A stretch of DNA of 64,000 nucleotides from an uncultured Thermoanaerobaculia bacterium (GTDB lineage Bacteria; Acidobacteriota; Thermoanaerobaculia; Multivoradales; Multivoraceae), in NCBI GenBank assembly GCA_951813015.1, contig CATOTG010000006.1:372001-436000 (forward strand), written 5' to 3'. Below the pieces are notes generated by a model, which was given only the letters and a program-made list of their open reading frames with translations, was not told where the DNA came from and did no database searches. This document shows positions 17,332-26,898 of the stretch, piece after piece (position 1 is the first letter of the stretch; each line of letters opens with the position of its first letter). The translations under genes and the position numbers were made by a program.

Positions 17332-18279
17332 ATGCAGCGCGATAACGGCATGTCGCACGAGGAACGGCCAGGCACGAAGGCGGGCAACTTTCCTCCACGG
17401 CCGCGTCGCCTCCAGTTCGGAGAGTTCCGCTTCGATCCCGAGACCCTGGAACTCTCCGGCCGTGGCCGGTCGGTGCGGCTTCAGCCCCAGCCAGCCCGAC
17501 TGCTCGAACTGCTGATCACACACCGCGGAGCGGTGGTTCCACGCGAAACCGTCCGCCGCCATCTCTGGCCCGACAAGGTCCACGTCGAGTACGACCAGAG
17601 CATGAACTCGTGTGTCAAACGGATCCGGATCGCACTCGGCGACAATGCCGAGGCCCCCGAGTACATCGAGACGCTGCCGCGCCTCGGGTACCGCTTTCTG
17701 AAGCCCGTGAGCGAGATCAACGAGGGCAACGAGCCGGTCCCCGCCCGGCGCCGCGGGGCGCGCCGCTGGCGGCCAGGACCAGCCGCCGCGCTCGCCGCTC
17801 TGGGAGTGATCCTCGGCATCGTTGCCACGATCCTCGTGTGGATCGCCCTGAACTCCGCCAAATCGGGCGCCGGCGACTCGACCCGGCAGGTGCTGGCGGT
17901 TCTGCCCTTCTCGGCAGTGGGCTCCTGGTCCGGTGCGGAGCCGTTCCGCCAGGGCCTGGCTCAGGAGCTCATCACCTCGCTCGGCCGGCAGGCGTCCGAA
18001 CGGCTGGCGGTCGTCGGCCATGAGTTCCGCCCCTTCCCCGACTCGGGCCGCGGAGCAAGGGCGCTCGGCGCCGACTTCCTTCTCGACGGTCGGGTTCGAC
18101 GGCAGGAGGATCGTCTCCGGGTCTGGGCCCGTCTGGTCCGGGCTGACGACGGGACCGTACTCTGGACGGAGGCCTACGACGGCGCGGCGAGCGACCTTCT
18201 CGTCTTCGGGGCGGACGTGGGCGCACAGATAGCCGACGCGGTCGTCGTCCGTCTGGCGCAGGTGGCCCCGTACTCCTGA
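17332..18279 (+). CDS. ToxR/CadC-like transmembrane transcriptional regulator
   Basis: About 315 residues from ATG 17332 (ATG 17350 is an alternative; neither has a clear ribosome-binding site). Residues about 25-125 form an OmpR-type winged helix: FGEFRFDPETLELSGRGRSV, then ARLLELLITHRGAVVPRETV, then HLWPDKVHVEYDQSMNSCVK and YIETLPRLGYRF. A single membrane segment follows (AAALAALGVILGIVATILVW), then a periplasmic domain with LAVLPFSAVGSW and GADFLLDGRVRRQEDRLRVW typical of TolB/FlgO-like adenylate-cyclase-associated domains. This architecture fits a membrane-bound regulator sensing an envelope signal. The target genes are unknown; it stands alone between the ncRNA region and aat. Confidence 0.85.
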   Translation: MQRDNGMSHEERPGTKAGNFPPRPRRLQFGEFRFDPETLELSGRGRSVRLQPQPARLLELLITHRGAVVPRETVRRHLWPDKVHVEYDQSMNSCVKRIRIALGDNAEAPEYIETLPRLGYRFLKPVSEINEGNEPVPARRRGARRWRPGPAAALAALGVILGIVATILVWIALNSAKSGAGDSTRQVLAVLPFSAVGSWSGAEPFRQGLAQELITSLGRQASERLAVVGHEFRPFPDSGRGARALGADFLLDGRVRRQEDRLRVWARLVRADDGTVLWTEAYDGAASDLLVFGADVGAQIADAVVVRLAQVAPYS

Positions 18280-18287
18280 CCCGGGGT

Positions 18288-18989
18288 TCAGTGAGAACGC
18301 CACGAACCAGGCCGGCCAGGCAGCGGGAGAGCCGCTTCGAGCTCGTCCAGAAAGCGGCTGCGCGGGACCTCCTCGGCGCCGAACCGGAGCAGATGCTCGG
18401 TGACCTGTTGACAGTCCACGAACGCGTAGCCCCACTCTTCAAGACAGCGAACCAGGCGAACCAGCGCGATCTTGGACGCGTTCGATCGGCGGGTGAACAT
18501 CGATTCACCGAAGAACGCGCCACCAATCGAAACCCCGTAAAGGCCACCGACCAGCTCGCCGTCCTGCAGGCACTCCACCGAATGGGCGTGGCCGCGCTGG
18601 TGCAGGCGCTCGAACGCGTCGATCAGGGGAGCCGTGATCCAGGTGCCCTGCTGTCCGGGACGGGGGTTCTCGGAGCAGGCCGACACGACCTCCCGGAAGC
18701 GCGTGTCGATCGTGACCTCGAACGGAGCGCGGCGGAGTTCGCGGCGCAGGCTGCGCGACGTTCTGAACCGCTCGGGATACAGCACGAGCCGCGGGTCGGG
18801 CGAGAACCACAGCATGGGGCCGTCGGCGCCCAGGAGCGGCCAGGGGAAGACGCCGGAGCGGTAGGCCGCGAGCAGCCTCTCCGGCTCGAGGTCGCCGCCC
18901 ACCGCGAGCAGGCCGCTCGGATCCGCCAGCCGCGGCGGAGGAAACGCGAACCGGCGATCGTCGAGCCGGAAGGGTCCGGAATGCTCCAT
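18288..18989 (-). CDS. aat: Leucyl/phenylalanyl-tRNA-protein transferase
   Basis: 233 residues from ATG 18989 (a longer frame exists, but homology begins at MEHSGPFRLDDRRFAFPPP). Aat transfers Leu or Phe from tRNA to N-terminal Arg/Lys of proteins, creating N-degrons for ClpS-ClpAP. Signature segments: LAVGGDLEPERLLAAYRSGV then FPW, the WFSPDPRLVLYPE strand, GTWITAPLIDAFERLHQRGH and GLYGVSIGGAFFGESMF then TRRSNASK. Length and motifs are complete. It converges on the regulator gene with an 8-bp gap. Confidence 0.96.
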   Translation of the reverse strand: MEHSGPFRLDDRRFAFPPPRLADPSGLLAVGGDLEPERLLAAYRSGVFPWPLLGADGPMLWFSPDPRLVLYPERFRTSRSLRRELRRAPFEVTIDTRFREVVSACSENPRPGQQGTWITAPLIDAFERLHQRGHAHSVECLQDGELVGGLYGVSIGGAFFGESMFTRRSNASKIALVRLVRCLEEWGYAFVDCQQVTEHLLRFGAEEVPRSRFLDELEAALPLPGRPGSWRSH

Positions 18990-19060
18990 TGCCCACAGGC
19001 TACCGCTACCGTCGCGGCCGGATCCGGAAGCCGGCGCTTCGCGCCGAATGCCAGCCCGAG

Positions 19061-19197
19061 CCCGGGTAGCGCGACCCGCACCACCCGTGAACCCAGTCCG
19101 TGCGCCCGTCATCGGGTGCACGGATGAAACCCGGGTGGCGCGACCCGCGTCCACCCGCGAACCAGTCCGTGCGCCCGTCAGCGGGCGCTCGGATGGC
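19061..19197 (+). repeat. Double-hairpin repeat family B, two tandem copies
   Basis: Two copies of about 67 bp with a 69-bp period (19061-19127 and 19130-19197). Each consists of a CCCGGGTGGCGCGA-type first arm and a second, nearly perfect 12-bp hairpin (TCCGTGCGCCCG / CGGGTGCACGGA in copy 1). A third full copy is at 36071-36136 and a fragment at 31541-31585. The copies lie between aat and ychF, the latter also on the minus strand. Confidence 0.75.
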
Positions 19198-19231
19198 AGG
19201 GCCGGCGCACCCGGTTTTCTGCCGCGGGCTG

Positions 19232-20295
19232 CTAGACGTTGAACCGGAAGTGGACGACTTCGCCGTCCCGCACGGGATACCCCTTGCCCTCCAGCCGCAG
19301 AGTCGCGCGTTCGCGGCAGACGGCCAGCGACCCGGCGTCGATCAGGTCCGCCACGCGGTCACCTCGGCGCGAATGAAGCCACGCTCGATGTCGGAGTGAA
19401 CCGCGCCCGCGGCGGTCACCGCGGTGCTGCCGCGGCGAATCGTCCATGCGCGAACCTCGTCCTCGCCGACCGTGAAGAAGGAGATCAACCCCAGCAGCTC
19501 GTAGCCCGCCTGGACCACGCGGACCGCGCTCGGCTGGTCGAGACCCGCTTCGGCCAGGAAGTCGCCCTGGTCGGCCGGGTCGAGGCGAGAGATCTCCTCT
19601 TCCAGGCGGGCGCTCACGGCCAGCAGATCGGTACACGGCGGTGCATCGACGCCGGCCGCGGCATCCGGATCGCCCGCCAACTCCTCGTCGACATTGAGGA
19701 CCAGGAGCATCGGCTTTCGCGACAGAAGACCGTAGCCGCGGAGCCGCTTCTCCTCCTCCGCATCGAAGTCCAGGCGCCGCAGCGACGTTTCCGCCTCGAG
19801 CGCCGCAGGACGCGATCCGACAGCAGCGCGCGCTCCCGTTTCTCCTGGTCGGTCAGCCCCCTCTTCTGCGCCTGAACGAGGCGCAGAAGCCGCCGCTCCA
19901 CCACCTCGTAGTCGGCGAGGATCAGCTCCAGGTCGATCGTCGCGATGTCCCCGCTGCGGGTCGACGTCGCCCGCCAGGTGCAGCAGTTCCGCGTCCTCGA
20001 ACGCCCGCACCACGTGGACCAGGGCGTCCATCGTCCGCAGTTCGGCCAGGTCCAGTGTCTCCCCCCGGCCCCGGTCGATACCGGGAACATCGACAAACCG
20101 GACCTGCGCCGGCACGTAGCGTTTCGGCCGGTAGAGGTCCCGGAGCTGCTCCAGGCGGCGGTCCCCTACCGCTGCGACTCCCACGTTCGTCGTGTTCGAG
20201 GCCCGGAACTTGCCGGTTGCCTGCCGGGAGGCAGTCAGCGCGTTGAACAGCGCCGTCTTGCCCGACTTGGGCAGGCCCAGAATGCCGAGTTGCAT
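19232..20295 (-). CDS. ychF: Ribosome-binding ATPase/GTPase YchF, three frameshifts
   Basis: YchF is a universal Obg-family ATPase that binds ribosomes. G1 reads [20 protein letters not shown], and switch/G3 [20 protein letters not shown]. The reading frame is interrupted three times, each explicable by one base in a homopolymer. Near 19960, removing one C from CCC gives [20 protein letters not shown]. Near 19810, adding one G restores [15 protein letters not shown]. Near 19350, adding one G restores [20 protein letters not shown] and the C-terminal TGS end VVHFRFNV. The corrected protein is about 354 residues, normal. Sequencing error is the simplest explanation because this gene is usually conserved. 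Confidence 0.88.
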
Positions 20296-20316
20296 GTTCC
20301 TTCCTTTCCGCCGGAG

Positions 20317-21465
20317 TCAGACGCTGGCGCCGAAGTTCGCCGCGAGGATGGCCAGATCCTCGCCGTCCACCTGGCCGCTGCCGTCGAGATCGGCATCCGC
20401 GTCGAAGCGGCGCGACGTCGGTCCCGCCCCGAAAGCGAGACCCAGGAACACGAGATCCCGGCCGTCCACCCGACCGTCCCGGTCGATGTCGCCCCGCGGC
20501 AGAACAGCGCCCTCGACGACGAACCGACCCACCGCGCGATCGGTGACGTTGCCCTCGGCATCGGCGGCGCGAAGGGAAAGCGTAACCACGCCGTCCAGCG
20601 GCGCTGCCGGCGAGAAGCGCCACAGCAGCCAACGACCGTCGTCGCCGACCCCGGGTTCGGGCGCCGGCAGACCATCGATCAGGAGCATCACGGAATCCGG
20701 GTCGATCGCGCTGCCGAAGTCCCGCACGGAGACCTCCACGGCGCTCGTGGCCGGAATCCCTTCCGCGCCGTGCGCGGGGATCAGCCGCGTCGGCACCGGA
20801 GGCACCGTGTCCGCGGCCTGCAGCACGTCGGCGAAGACGGAAGCGAGGAGGTCGTAGCCGGCGCCGTTCGGGTGCCCTACGGGATCCTCGGTTCCAGCGT
20901 AGTAGAGGGCGTGGAACAGCCTCCGCTGCGTCGCGAAGACCTCGAACGGATCGATCAGGCCGCGGCCCCGGATCGCCGCCAGTCGCCGGATCGACTGGAC
21001 GAGATCCTGGTTCTGCCAGTTGTTCGGGTCGAAACGGGCATTCGGCAAGCGCGAATCAGGGTGGCGTGGTAAGGCGTCCAGCCGGCGGCGGACGCCTGCG
21101 CGGCCATCTGGTCCAGGTTGAACAGGGTCGTTTCGGCTGAAATGCCGCGGCTGATGTCGTTCGTGCCCTCCATCAGCAACAGGCAGTCCCCCGGCTCCGC
21201 CAGCACGCCGCCGATTCGGGCCAGGCCTTCCGGCGTCCGCTCCCCGCCCACGCCGCGGTTGTCGACGACAAGTCGGGAACCAGCTCCTCCAGGCGCTGCG
21301 GGTAGCCGGCAACGCCCGCCCCGGATCATCGCCGACGCCGGCCGTGATGCTGTCGCCGAATGCCTTGCAGCGATTGGGCGTCTGGGCCGTTGCGCCGGCG
21401 CAGAGCGTGGCGGCAGCGAGGGTCGCGGCGGCGAGCCGGAGCGCCCGAGGGTGAATTCCCGACAT
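20317..21465 (-). CDS. Secreted GDSL/SGNH hydrolase with C-terminal dockerin-like repeats, three frameshifts
   Basis: Signal peptide RLAAATLAAATLCAGATAQ, then the GDSL block KAFGDSITAGVGDDPG. Three missing bases (near 21310, 21275 and 21050, in or beside short G or C runs) shift the frame out and back. Corrected text includes GYPQRLEELVPDL, VVDNRGVGGERTPEG, CLLLMEGTNDISRGIS (block III, GTND) and block V DPVGHPNGAGYDLLA. After an Ig-like region, the C-terminus carries two Ca-binding dockerin-type motifs, DIDRDGRVDGRDLVFLGLAF and DADLDGSGQVDGEDLAILAA. SGNH enzymes are esterases or lipases. A paired dockerin-like module outside cellulosomes is common in secreted proteins of large-genome bacteria and may mediate surface attachment. 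Confidence 0.75.
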   Translation of the reverse strand: MSGIHPRALRLAAATLAAATLCAGATAQTPNRCKAFGDSITAGVGDDPGRALPATRSAWRSWFPTCRRQPRRGRGADAGRPGPNRRRAGGAGGLPVADGGHERHQPRHFSRNDPVQPGPDGRAGVRRRLDALPRHPDSRLPNARFDPNNWQNQDLVQSIRRLAAIRGRGLIDPFEVFATQRRLFHALYYAGTEDPVGHPNGAGYDLLASVFADVLQAADTVPPVPTRLIPAHGAEGIPATSAVEVSVRDFGSAIDPDSVMLLIDGLPAPEPGVGDDGRWLLWRFSPAAPLDGVVTLSLRAADAEGNVTDRAVGRFVVEGAVLPRGDIDRDGRVDGRDLVFLGLAFGAGPTSRRFDADADLDGSGQVDGEDLAILAANFGASV

Positions 21466-21857
21466 CCCGAGGAAGGTGTTACCGGCCAATGGCCGCCATC
21501 CTACAAGTGTCGAGCCCGGACTGTCAGGGCCGTTCCAAAGTCGGGATCTCCGGTGACCGATGTGAGGAAACCACTCCGGAATCGGCAACTCGGCGCCCGC
21601 ACGGCTCTCGACCCTCGGGAATGAAGGCCTCCCGCCCGCGCCCAGCGTGGAGCGCTGGACTTGAACTCCTGGTCCCGGTCGGGGTTGGTCCGCTTGATCT
21701 GCCTGATTACAGCGTGTCTGAGGGAGCTGTGGAAGGGTCCTGGCCCGGACTGTTCGATGGGTTCCTTCCTGTCAACTTATGTGCTATTGTGCATGTTTGC
21801 ACGCACTTCAGTTTTCCTTGTACTCGGCCCGTCGTGCCCGCGGAGGAGAAGACCGGA

Positions 21858-23158
21858 ATGATGAGGCAAACCTGTAGTCTGGTTCTGGCAGCGGCACTCG
21901 GTGTTCCCGCTGCCCTTTCGGCCCAGGGAACGTCATACGTCCTGATCGGCGACAGCGATGAGACCAGGGACGTTCTTCTCAGCGTCCACAACCCGACGAG
22001 CCGGAGTCAGAGCTTCGACATCCTACCGATCGCCGCGGGTACGGACGGAATCAGTCGCCCGACGCCCTCGACCCGGGTCGCGGTTCCGGCGGGCCGCACG
22101 ATGGTCTATTCCGACCTCGCACAGGGCGGCCCCTCGATGGTCGAGCTGACGGCCCACGGAGAACTCACCTTCCAGGCGTTTCTGCTGCCGCTGGACTCGA
22201 GCGGCAAGCGGGTCGGGTTGCGTGAGCAGATCCCGATCGTCGACTCGGAAAGCCTGGTCCGCGGCGGCTCGTGGGCGTTCGTCAGCGGTCTGCGCCGCGA
22301 CTCCTACGACCGTTCGGACTACGCGATCCTGAACCTGTCCCACGCAAAGAACCGGTGCGAGCATCGCGTCCGCAGCCACGAGGGCCACTGGGCGCGGGAG
22401 TCGACCGTACTGAGTCACCGGCCCCTGTCCCTGACCTACGTTTCCGACGTGCTTCTCGTCGCCGGCGTCGAACTGGGCGACCGCTACACGATCTCGACCA
22501 GGTGCGCCGACAACTTCTACGTCGCCGCGCTGGTCACCGATCGCTCGTTCAGCCGGATTTCCCTCCTGGAACCATCCCAGAGCGGCGTATCCAGCCTGAG
22601 GCCGCCAAACGGCGGCTGCCCAGGCGGCTGGACATGTCTCGATCCCGACCGCGCGAGCCACACGGTGAGAAGGAACGATCTCCAGTACATCCTCCGTGCC
22701 GGCCTGGAGGCCGGCAGCTATCGGGCCGTCGAGCTGGCGTTCGACCTGCGCACGACGGACATCGACGCGGCGGGAGCCCAGATCTTCTGGCTCGGAATCA
22801 ACCGCCACCGGGACCTGCTCGGATTCACCGTTCAGCGACGAAACGACCTGTTCGTCCGCCACGGTCTGGGCGTCACCCACACCGCCAAGGCGCGCCTCGA
22901 ACTGCCGCGCGCGCTGAAGCCGAACCAGACGTACAAGCTGAACTACAGCTACAACGCCGGCGGGGAGGTCTCCCTCTGCGTGACCGACAATCGGCAGACG
23001 CGGTTCTGCTCCCGCGGCACGGCGAACGTCGACTCGCTCACCTTCGACCCCTCCGACCGACTGGTCCTGGTCATGGCAGCGACGGCAGGGAGGCCATCGA
23101 GCCGCCGCAATGGGGCTGGACCTACAGCAACATCAAGCTGCGAGTTCGCAAGAACTGA
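21858..23158 (+). CDS. Exported protein of unknown function, one frameshift
   Basis: ATG 21858 (or 21861) follows CGGAGGAGAA and opens a signal peptide (QTCSLVLAAALGVPAALSAQ). The mature protein of about 410 residues is beta-rich: TSYVLIGDSDETRDVLLSVH, HGELTFQAFLLPLDSSGKRV and RAVELAFDLRTTDIDAAGAQ. Six Cys residues include NGGCPGGWTCLDPDRA, suggesting disulfides. Near 23078 one G is missing (ATGGCAGC for ATGGGCAGC); restoring it gives LVLVMGSDGREAIEPPQWGW and TYSNIKLRVRKN, ending at TGA 23156-23158. No family is recognised. The gap 21466-21857 upstream shows nothing I can name. Confidence 0.65.
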
Positions 23159-23207
23159 CGCAACCGGTTGCCAGGGTGTGGACCGTCCCGCGGGCTGCTC
23201 GCGCCAG

Positions 23208-23824
23208 CTAGCGCCAGCGGGAGAATCCTCCCTCGCGAATCTCCACGCCGTAGACTTGGAGACCGAGTTCCCGCCGGTCCTGCGAACCGGCCATGTGCTC
23301 GGCCGGAACGAAGGTGCGATTCGCGGCGAGCGTGAGTTCCAGCACTTCGCTGTGCTCCGAAGTGCCGGCTGGAAGCGCGATACCACGCCTCTGCCGGCCG
23401 ACAGCCTCGGCCACGAAGCTCTCCAGCACCTGATCGCCAAGGCTGACGGTGATCGTTCTCGGCCGGTCCCGGAAGAGGTCGGCGCGGCTGTCGTAGTCGA
23501 GATGCATCGTCGCCTCGACCCAAGGTTGGGCGCCAGGATGCTGGCGGCCTTTCGAGACCATCGCCACGTCGCTTCGGAGTTCCCTTCCTCCCGATACCAC
23601 CCTTCCAGATAGCGCACCGGGTACTCCAGAAGACGCTTGTCCGGCACGGTCACAAGCCAGCCATCGTGCTCCGTCAGGTTCCCGTGCTCCTCGACGAACC
23701 GCTCTTCCTCGCCGGGCGGGCGGAGCCGGAACCCCGGCCCGACGAGTTCCCAGGCCGCCGCCGCCGAGACGGCGGCGCCGCCGACCCCGGCCAGGAGCGT
23801 TCTCCGTGAGAAAGGGCGCTTCAT
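23208..23824 (-). CDS. Twin-arginine exported protein next to GMC oxidoreductase, one frameshift
   Basis: The start MKRPFSRRTLLAGVGGAAVS carries a Tat signal (SRRTLLAG). The frame breaks near 23525 in CGCCC: one extra C joins KAASILAP to QPWVEATMHLDYDSRADLF, RTITVSLGDQVLESFVAEAV and the end LGLQVYGVEIREGGFSRWR. The corrected length is about 206 residues. The C-terminal half resembles a small beta-sandwich. It follows the GMC oxidoreductase gene after 77 bp on the same strand; short Tat proteins often act as subunits or escorts of such flavoenzymes, but this one is not clearly the known gluconate-dehydrogenase small subunit. Confidence 0.6.
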
Positions 23825-23901
23825 GACTCCTGACGTCACGATCGTATCTGCTTCGCCAGAACGAGATTGCGCGCGTCCGTCCGCGGCCCGGGCCGACGTC
23901 C

Positions 23902-25298
23902 TCATGGCTCAGACGCGATCGCATCCGCCAGTCGCAGCGCCAGCGCCACGATCGTCAGCGTCGGATTCGCGTACCCGCCGGAAGGAAAGACCGAAGAGCC
24001 GGCCACGAACAGGTTTGTGTACCCGTGGACCCGGCAGTCCCGGTCGACCACGGAACCGGAAGGCGTCGCGCCCATCCGCGTCGTCCCCATCAGGTGGCCG
24101 CCGCCGGTGACACTCCGGTAGAGCCTCCCGTTGTCGATCCGGACTCGACCCTTCCCCGTCTCGATCAGCGAGTGCCCGAGGCGCCGCAAGGTCCTGTCGA
24201 CGCTCAGACGATCCTCCGCGTCGACGACGCATTTCACACTCGGCCGATAGAGCCCGGACCGATTGCGTTCCTCGGTCAGGAACACCCGATTGCTGGCGGC
24301 AGGCGACATCTCGGCCCGGATTTCCGTTCGGTAGTGGAAGAAGGCTTCCCGTACTTCCAGGAGAGGTAGTCGACCATCGGATGATCGGTGGATCTGGCGT
24401 AGCAGACAACGCTGCACCCCAGCAGTCCGTGTGCCGCAGCCTGCTCGTCGTCCGCCACGAACGCATGACCCGCGCTGCCGAATGCCTCCGGCAGCGGCCG
24501 CTCATCGAGGTCTTCGTCGAGCACGAGCTCCACGGTCCGGCGAAAATGCGGATGCTCCATCAGAAACCTCCCGACGAGCCCGCTCTCGCTGCCAACCGGA
24601 ACGGCGCCGTCCGGGCGCGGCTGAAGGAGCAGCACCGCGTTGCCGATGCCGCCCCCGGCGAGAACGACCGACTGTCCGGGCCGGACCGCGAGCTGGCGGG
24701 CGACGTCGCCGGGGTGGTAAAGGCAGGTGAGGCCCCGGACCGCCGACCGTCCCGAGTTCGCGTCGAGAGCGAGGACGGAAGTCGAGAGCGCAACGTGAAC
24801 GGCCGGGGAGTCTCGCAGCAGATCGAAGTACCTGGCGCCAAAGCGGGTTGCGGGAAGCAGCGAGTACGGCCTGGCGAGGAACCCGGGAATCCACGGCTTC
24901 TCCGGGTCGAGAGTCGAGGGGCTCCGGTCCAGAATCGGAGCGGCGCGCCGGTAGTAGGGGGTCAGATCCGCTCTGGCGATCGGCCAGCGGACGCCGGCGG
25001 CAGGGTTGTTGAAGTCCCGCTCCATCAGGCTCGCGCACCAGCCCTTCCAGACCCGCGAGGTGCCGCCAAGCGCACGAACCGAGTGCAGATCCCACCAACC
25101 GTCGCTGAAGTGGCCTGCGTTCAGGGCATCCAGCATGCCCTCGCGCCCTTCGCCCGCGTTCCCCGACTCGAACAGCAGGACCTTCCTGTTGGCCCGGGCG
25201 AGTTCCACGGCCGTCGTGATGCCCGCTGGCCCGGAACCGATGACGAAGCAGTCGTACGAGGAGGGGTCGGGAAACGAGCCGTCAGCAGCGAGGAACAC
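23902..25298 (-). CDS. GMC-family FAD-dependent oxidoreductase, one frameshift
   Basis: The GTG start at 25298 is the best candidate (VFLAADGSFPDPSSYDC precedes the fold). The FAD-binding motif reads FVIGSGPAGITTAVELA, with LLFESG at strand 2. The GMC substrate region contains LGGTSRVWKGWCASL and ARADLTPYYRRAAPIL; the C-terminal catalytic part contains GGGHLMGTTRMGATPSGSVV and NLFVAGSSVFPSGGYANPT. The frame breaks near 24350 (AAGTACGGGAAG): adding one C yields KYREAFFHYRTEIRAEMSP. GMC enzymes oxidise sugars, polyols or sterols; substrate unknown. It diverges from the sulfatase-like gene with an 18-bp gap. Confidence 0.85.
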
Positions 25299-25316
25299 GT
25301 CCCGTAATGTAACCCG

Positions 25317-26801
25317 ATGAGAAAGGGCCCGGACGCAATCCGAGTCTCCGCAGGAATCGCCGCAGGAATCGCCGCGGCGGCCCTGTGGACCGGCTGCGCC
25401 CAGCCGCCGCCGGTCCACCGCGGACCGATCGTCCTGATCACGATCGATGCACTGCGCGCCGACCTCGTCGGGACGGGCCTGATGCCGCACCTCGACCGCC
25501 TGGCCGCCGACGCGGACTGGGCCGGCGCCGCCATCTCCAGTTCAAGCTGGACGGTGCCGTCGATGGCGTCGCTGTTCACCGGCCGCCAGCCCTGGCGGCA
25601 TGGCGGCTGGCACAGCAGGCGCGCCCGTCTTCGGGACGACCTGCCGACCCTGCCGGAGATCCTGCGCGATCTGGGTTTCCGGAACGCGGCCTTCCGCTCC
25701 AACAGCTGGCTCACGCAGACCTTCGGCTACGCGCGCGGTTTCGAGCGTTTCGGCCCGGTGACCCGCATGGAACGGGTGACCGCGATTCTCGGCGCCCTCG
25801 ACGGGGGGCCGCAGTTCGTCTGGCTGCACGTGCTGCCGCCGCACGCGCCGTACCGTCTTCATCCTGCCTACCTGGACCGCCTGACGACTCCCCGCGACGA
25901 TCTGCCGGAGCGGATCACGCCTCTGCAGATGCGGCAGTTCGCCGATCCGGCCGTACCGCTCGACGTGGACCTGAGGGAACGCGCCTGGCAGCTCTACCAG
26001 CTGAACGCGGCCCACGCGGACGCCCAGGCAGGCGCCATGCTGGAGGCGCTGCGCGCGAGCGGGCACTTCGACGACGCCCTGATCGCCGTCACCTCGGACC
26101 ACGGCGAGGAGTTCGGCGAAAACGGCCAGGTTCTGCACGGCAGCAGCCTGCACCGGGTGCTGATCGAGGTGCCGCTGATCGTCAAGCTGCCGGCGGGCTG
26201 GACCCGGTCGATCGACCCCGGACCCGTGGTGGCCAACTATCGGCTCTTTTCGACCCTCGTCGAGGCAGCGGGCGGGACGCCGGCGCCGGGAAGTCCGCCG
26301 AGCCTGTTCGAGCCGAGCGATGCCGGGGCGCTGTCGGAACTCTACCTGGGCAACGGCGCGAATCAGATGTCCCTGGTCGAGGAGGGGCGCCAGATGGTGT
26401 GGAAGAGCCGGTTCGCCCCGACGGAGGACCGCTACTACGACGCGATGCTGGCGCTTGCGGACGGCGAACCATCGGCACCGCTGGCCGAGGCGCCGGAGGC
26501 GCTTGTGGCCCGGCTCGAGCGACAGTTCGAGACAGCTCCGCCCCTGATGGGCGCTTCGGGAGCCGCCCCGCAGCTCGAGTCGTTCGCGTGGTCGCCGGAA
26601 GGAAGGGTCGAGCCGGTACCGGTCGAGGACGACTTCGCGCGCCGGCTGCAGGGTCGCTGGCTGGCGGCGAACGGCGCAGACCGCGCCGCCCGAATCGCCG
26701 AGCGCGGCGAACCCGTGCTGGCGCCGGAGGAACTCGAGCGGCTGAAGGCGCTCGGGTACGTCGTCACGTCGCCGAAGCAGCCGGCGGCGGACGGGAGGTA
26801 G
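25317..26801 (+). CDS. Sulfatase-like hydrolase (alkaline phosphatase superfamily), exported
   Basis: A 494-residue protein with a lipoprotein-like start (AGIAAGIAAAALWTGC). PIVLITIDALRADLVG supplies the first metal ligands and VTSDHGEEFGENG the later ones. The catalytic position reads SWTVPSMASLFTGRQP: the formylglycine motif C/S-x-P-S-R of true sulfatases is replaced by T-V-P-S-M, so Thr is the likely nucleophile, as in phosphoethanolamine transferases and other phospho- or phosphono-hydrolases of the fold. The C-terminal tail EELERLKALGYVV is typical of a large group of environmental sulfatase-like proteins. The same tail is repeated out of frame downstream (26812-26886). Substrate unknown. 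Confidence 0.85.
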   Translation: MRKGPDAIRVSAGIAAGIAAAALWTGCAQPPPVHRGPIVLITIDALRADLVGTGLMPHLDRLAADADWAGAAISSSSWTVPSMASLFTGRQPWRHGGWHSRRARLRDDLPTLPEILRDLGFRNAAFRSNSWLTQTFGYARGFERFGPVTRMERVTAILGALDGGPQFVWLHVLPPHAPYRLHPAYLDRLTTPRDDLPERITPLQMRQFADPAVPLDVDLRERAWQLYQLNAAHADAQAGAMLEALRASGHFDDALIAVTSDHGEEFGENGQVLHGSSLHRVLIEVPLIVKLPAGWTRSIDPGPVVANYRLFSTLVEAAGGTPAPGSPPSLFEPSDAGALSELYLGNGANQMSLVEEGRQMVWKSRFAPTEDRYYDAMLALADGEPSAPLAEAPEALVARLERQFETAPPLMGASGAAPQLESFAWSPEGRVEPVPVEDDFARRLQGRWLAANGADRAARIAERGEPVLAPEELERLKALGYVVTSPKQPAADGR

Positions 26802-26886
26802 GCGTCGCGCTGAGGAACTCGAGCGGCTGAAAGCGCTCGGGTACGTCGTGACGTCGCCGAAGCAGCCGGCGGTGGACGGGAGGTAG
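26727..26886 (+). repeat. Imperfect 85-bp tandem duplication of the sulfatase gene's 3' end
   Basis: The unit starting GAGGAACTCGAGCGGCTGAA at 26727 recurs at 26812. The first copy encodes the C-terminus and stop of the sulfatase-like gene; the second lies after the stop. They differ at three internal bases before diverging at the end, two of them synonymous if the second copy were translated (AAG/AAA, GTC/GTG). Confidence 0.9.
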
Positions 26887-26898
26887 GCAGGTGTCGCG

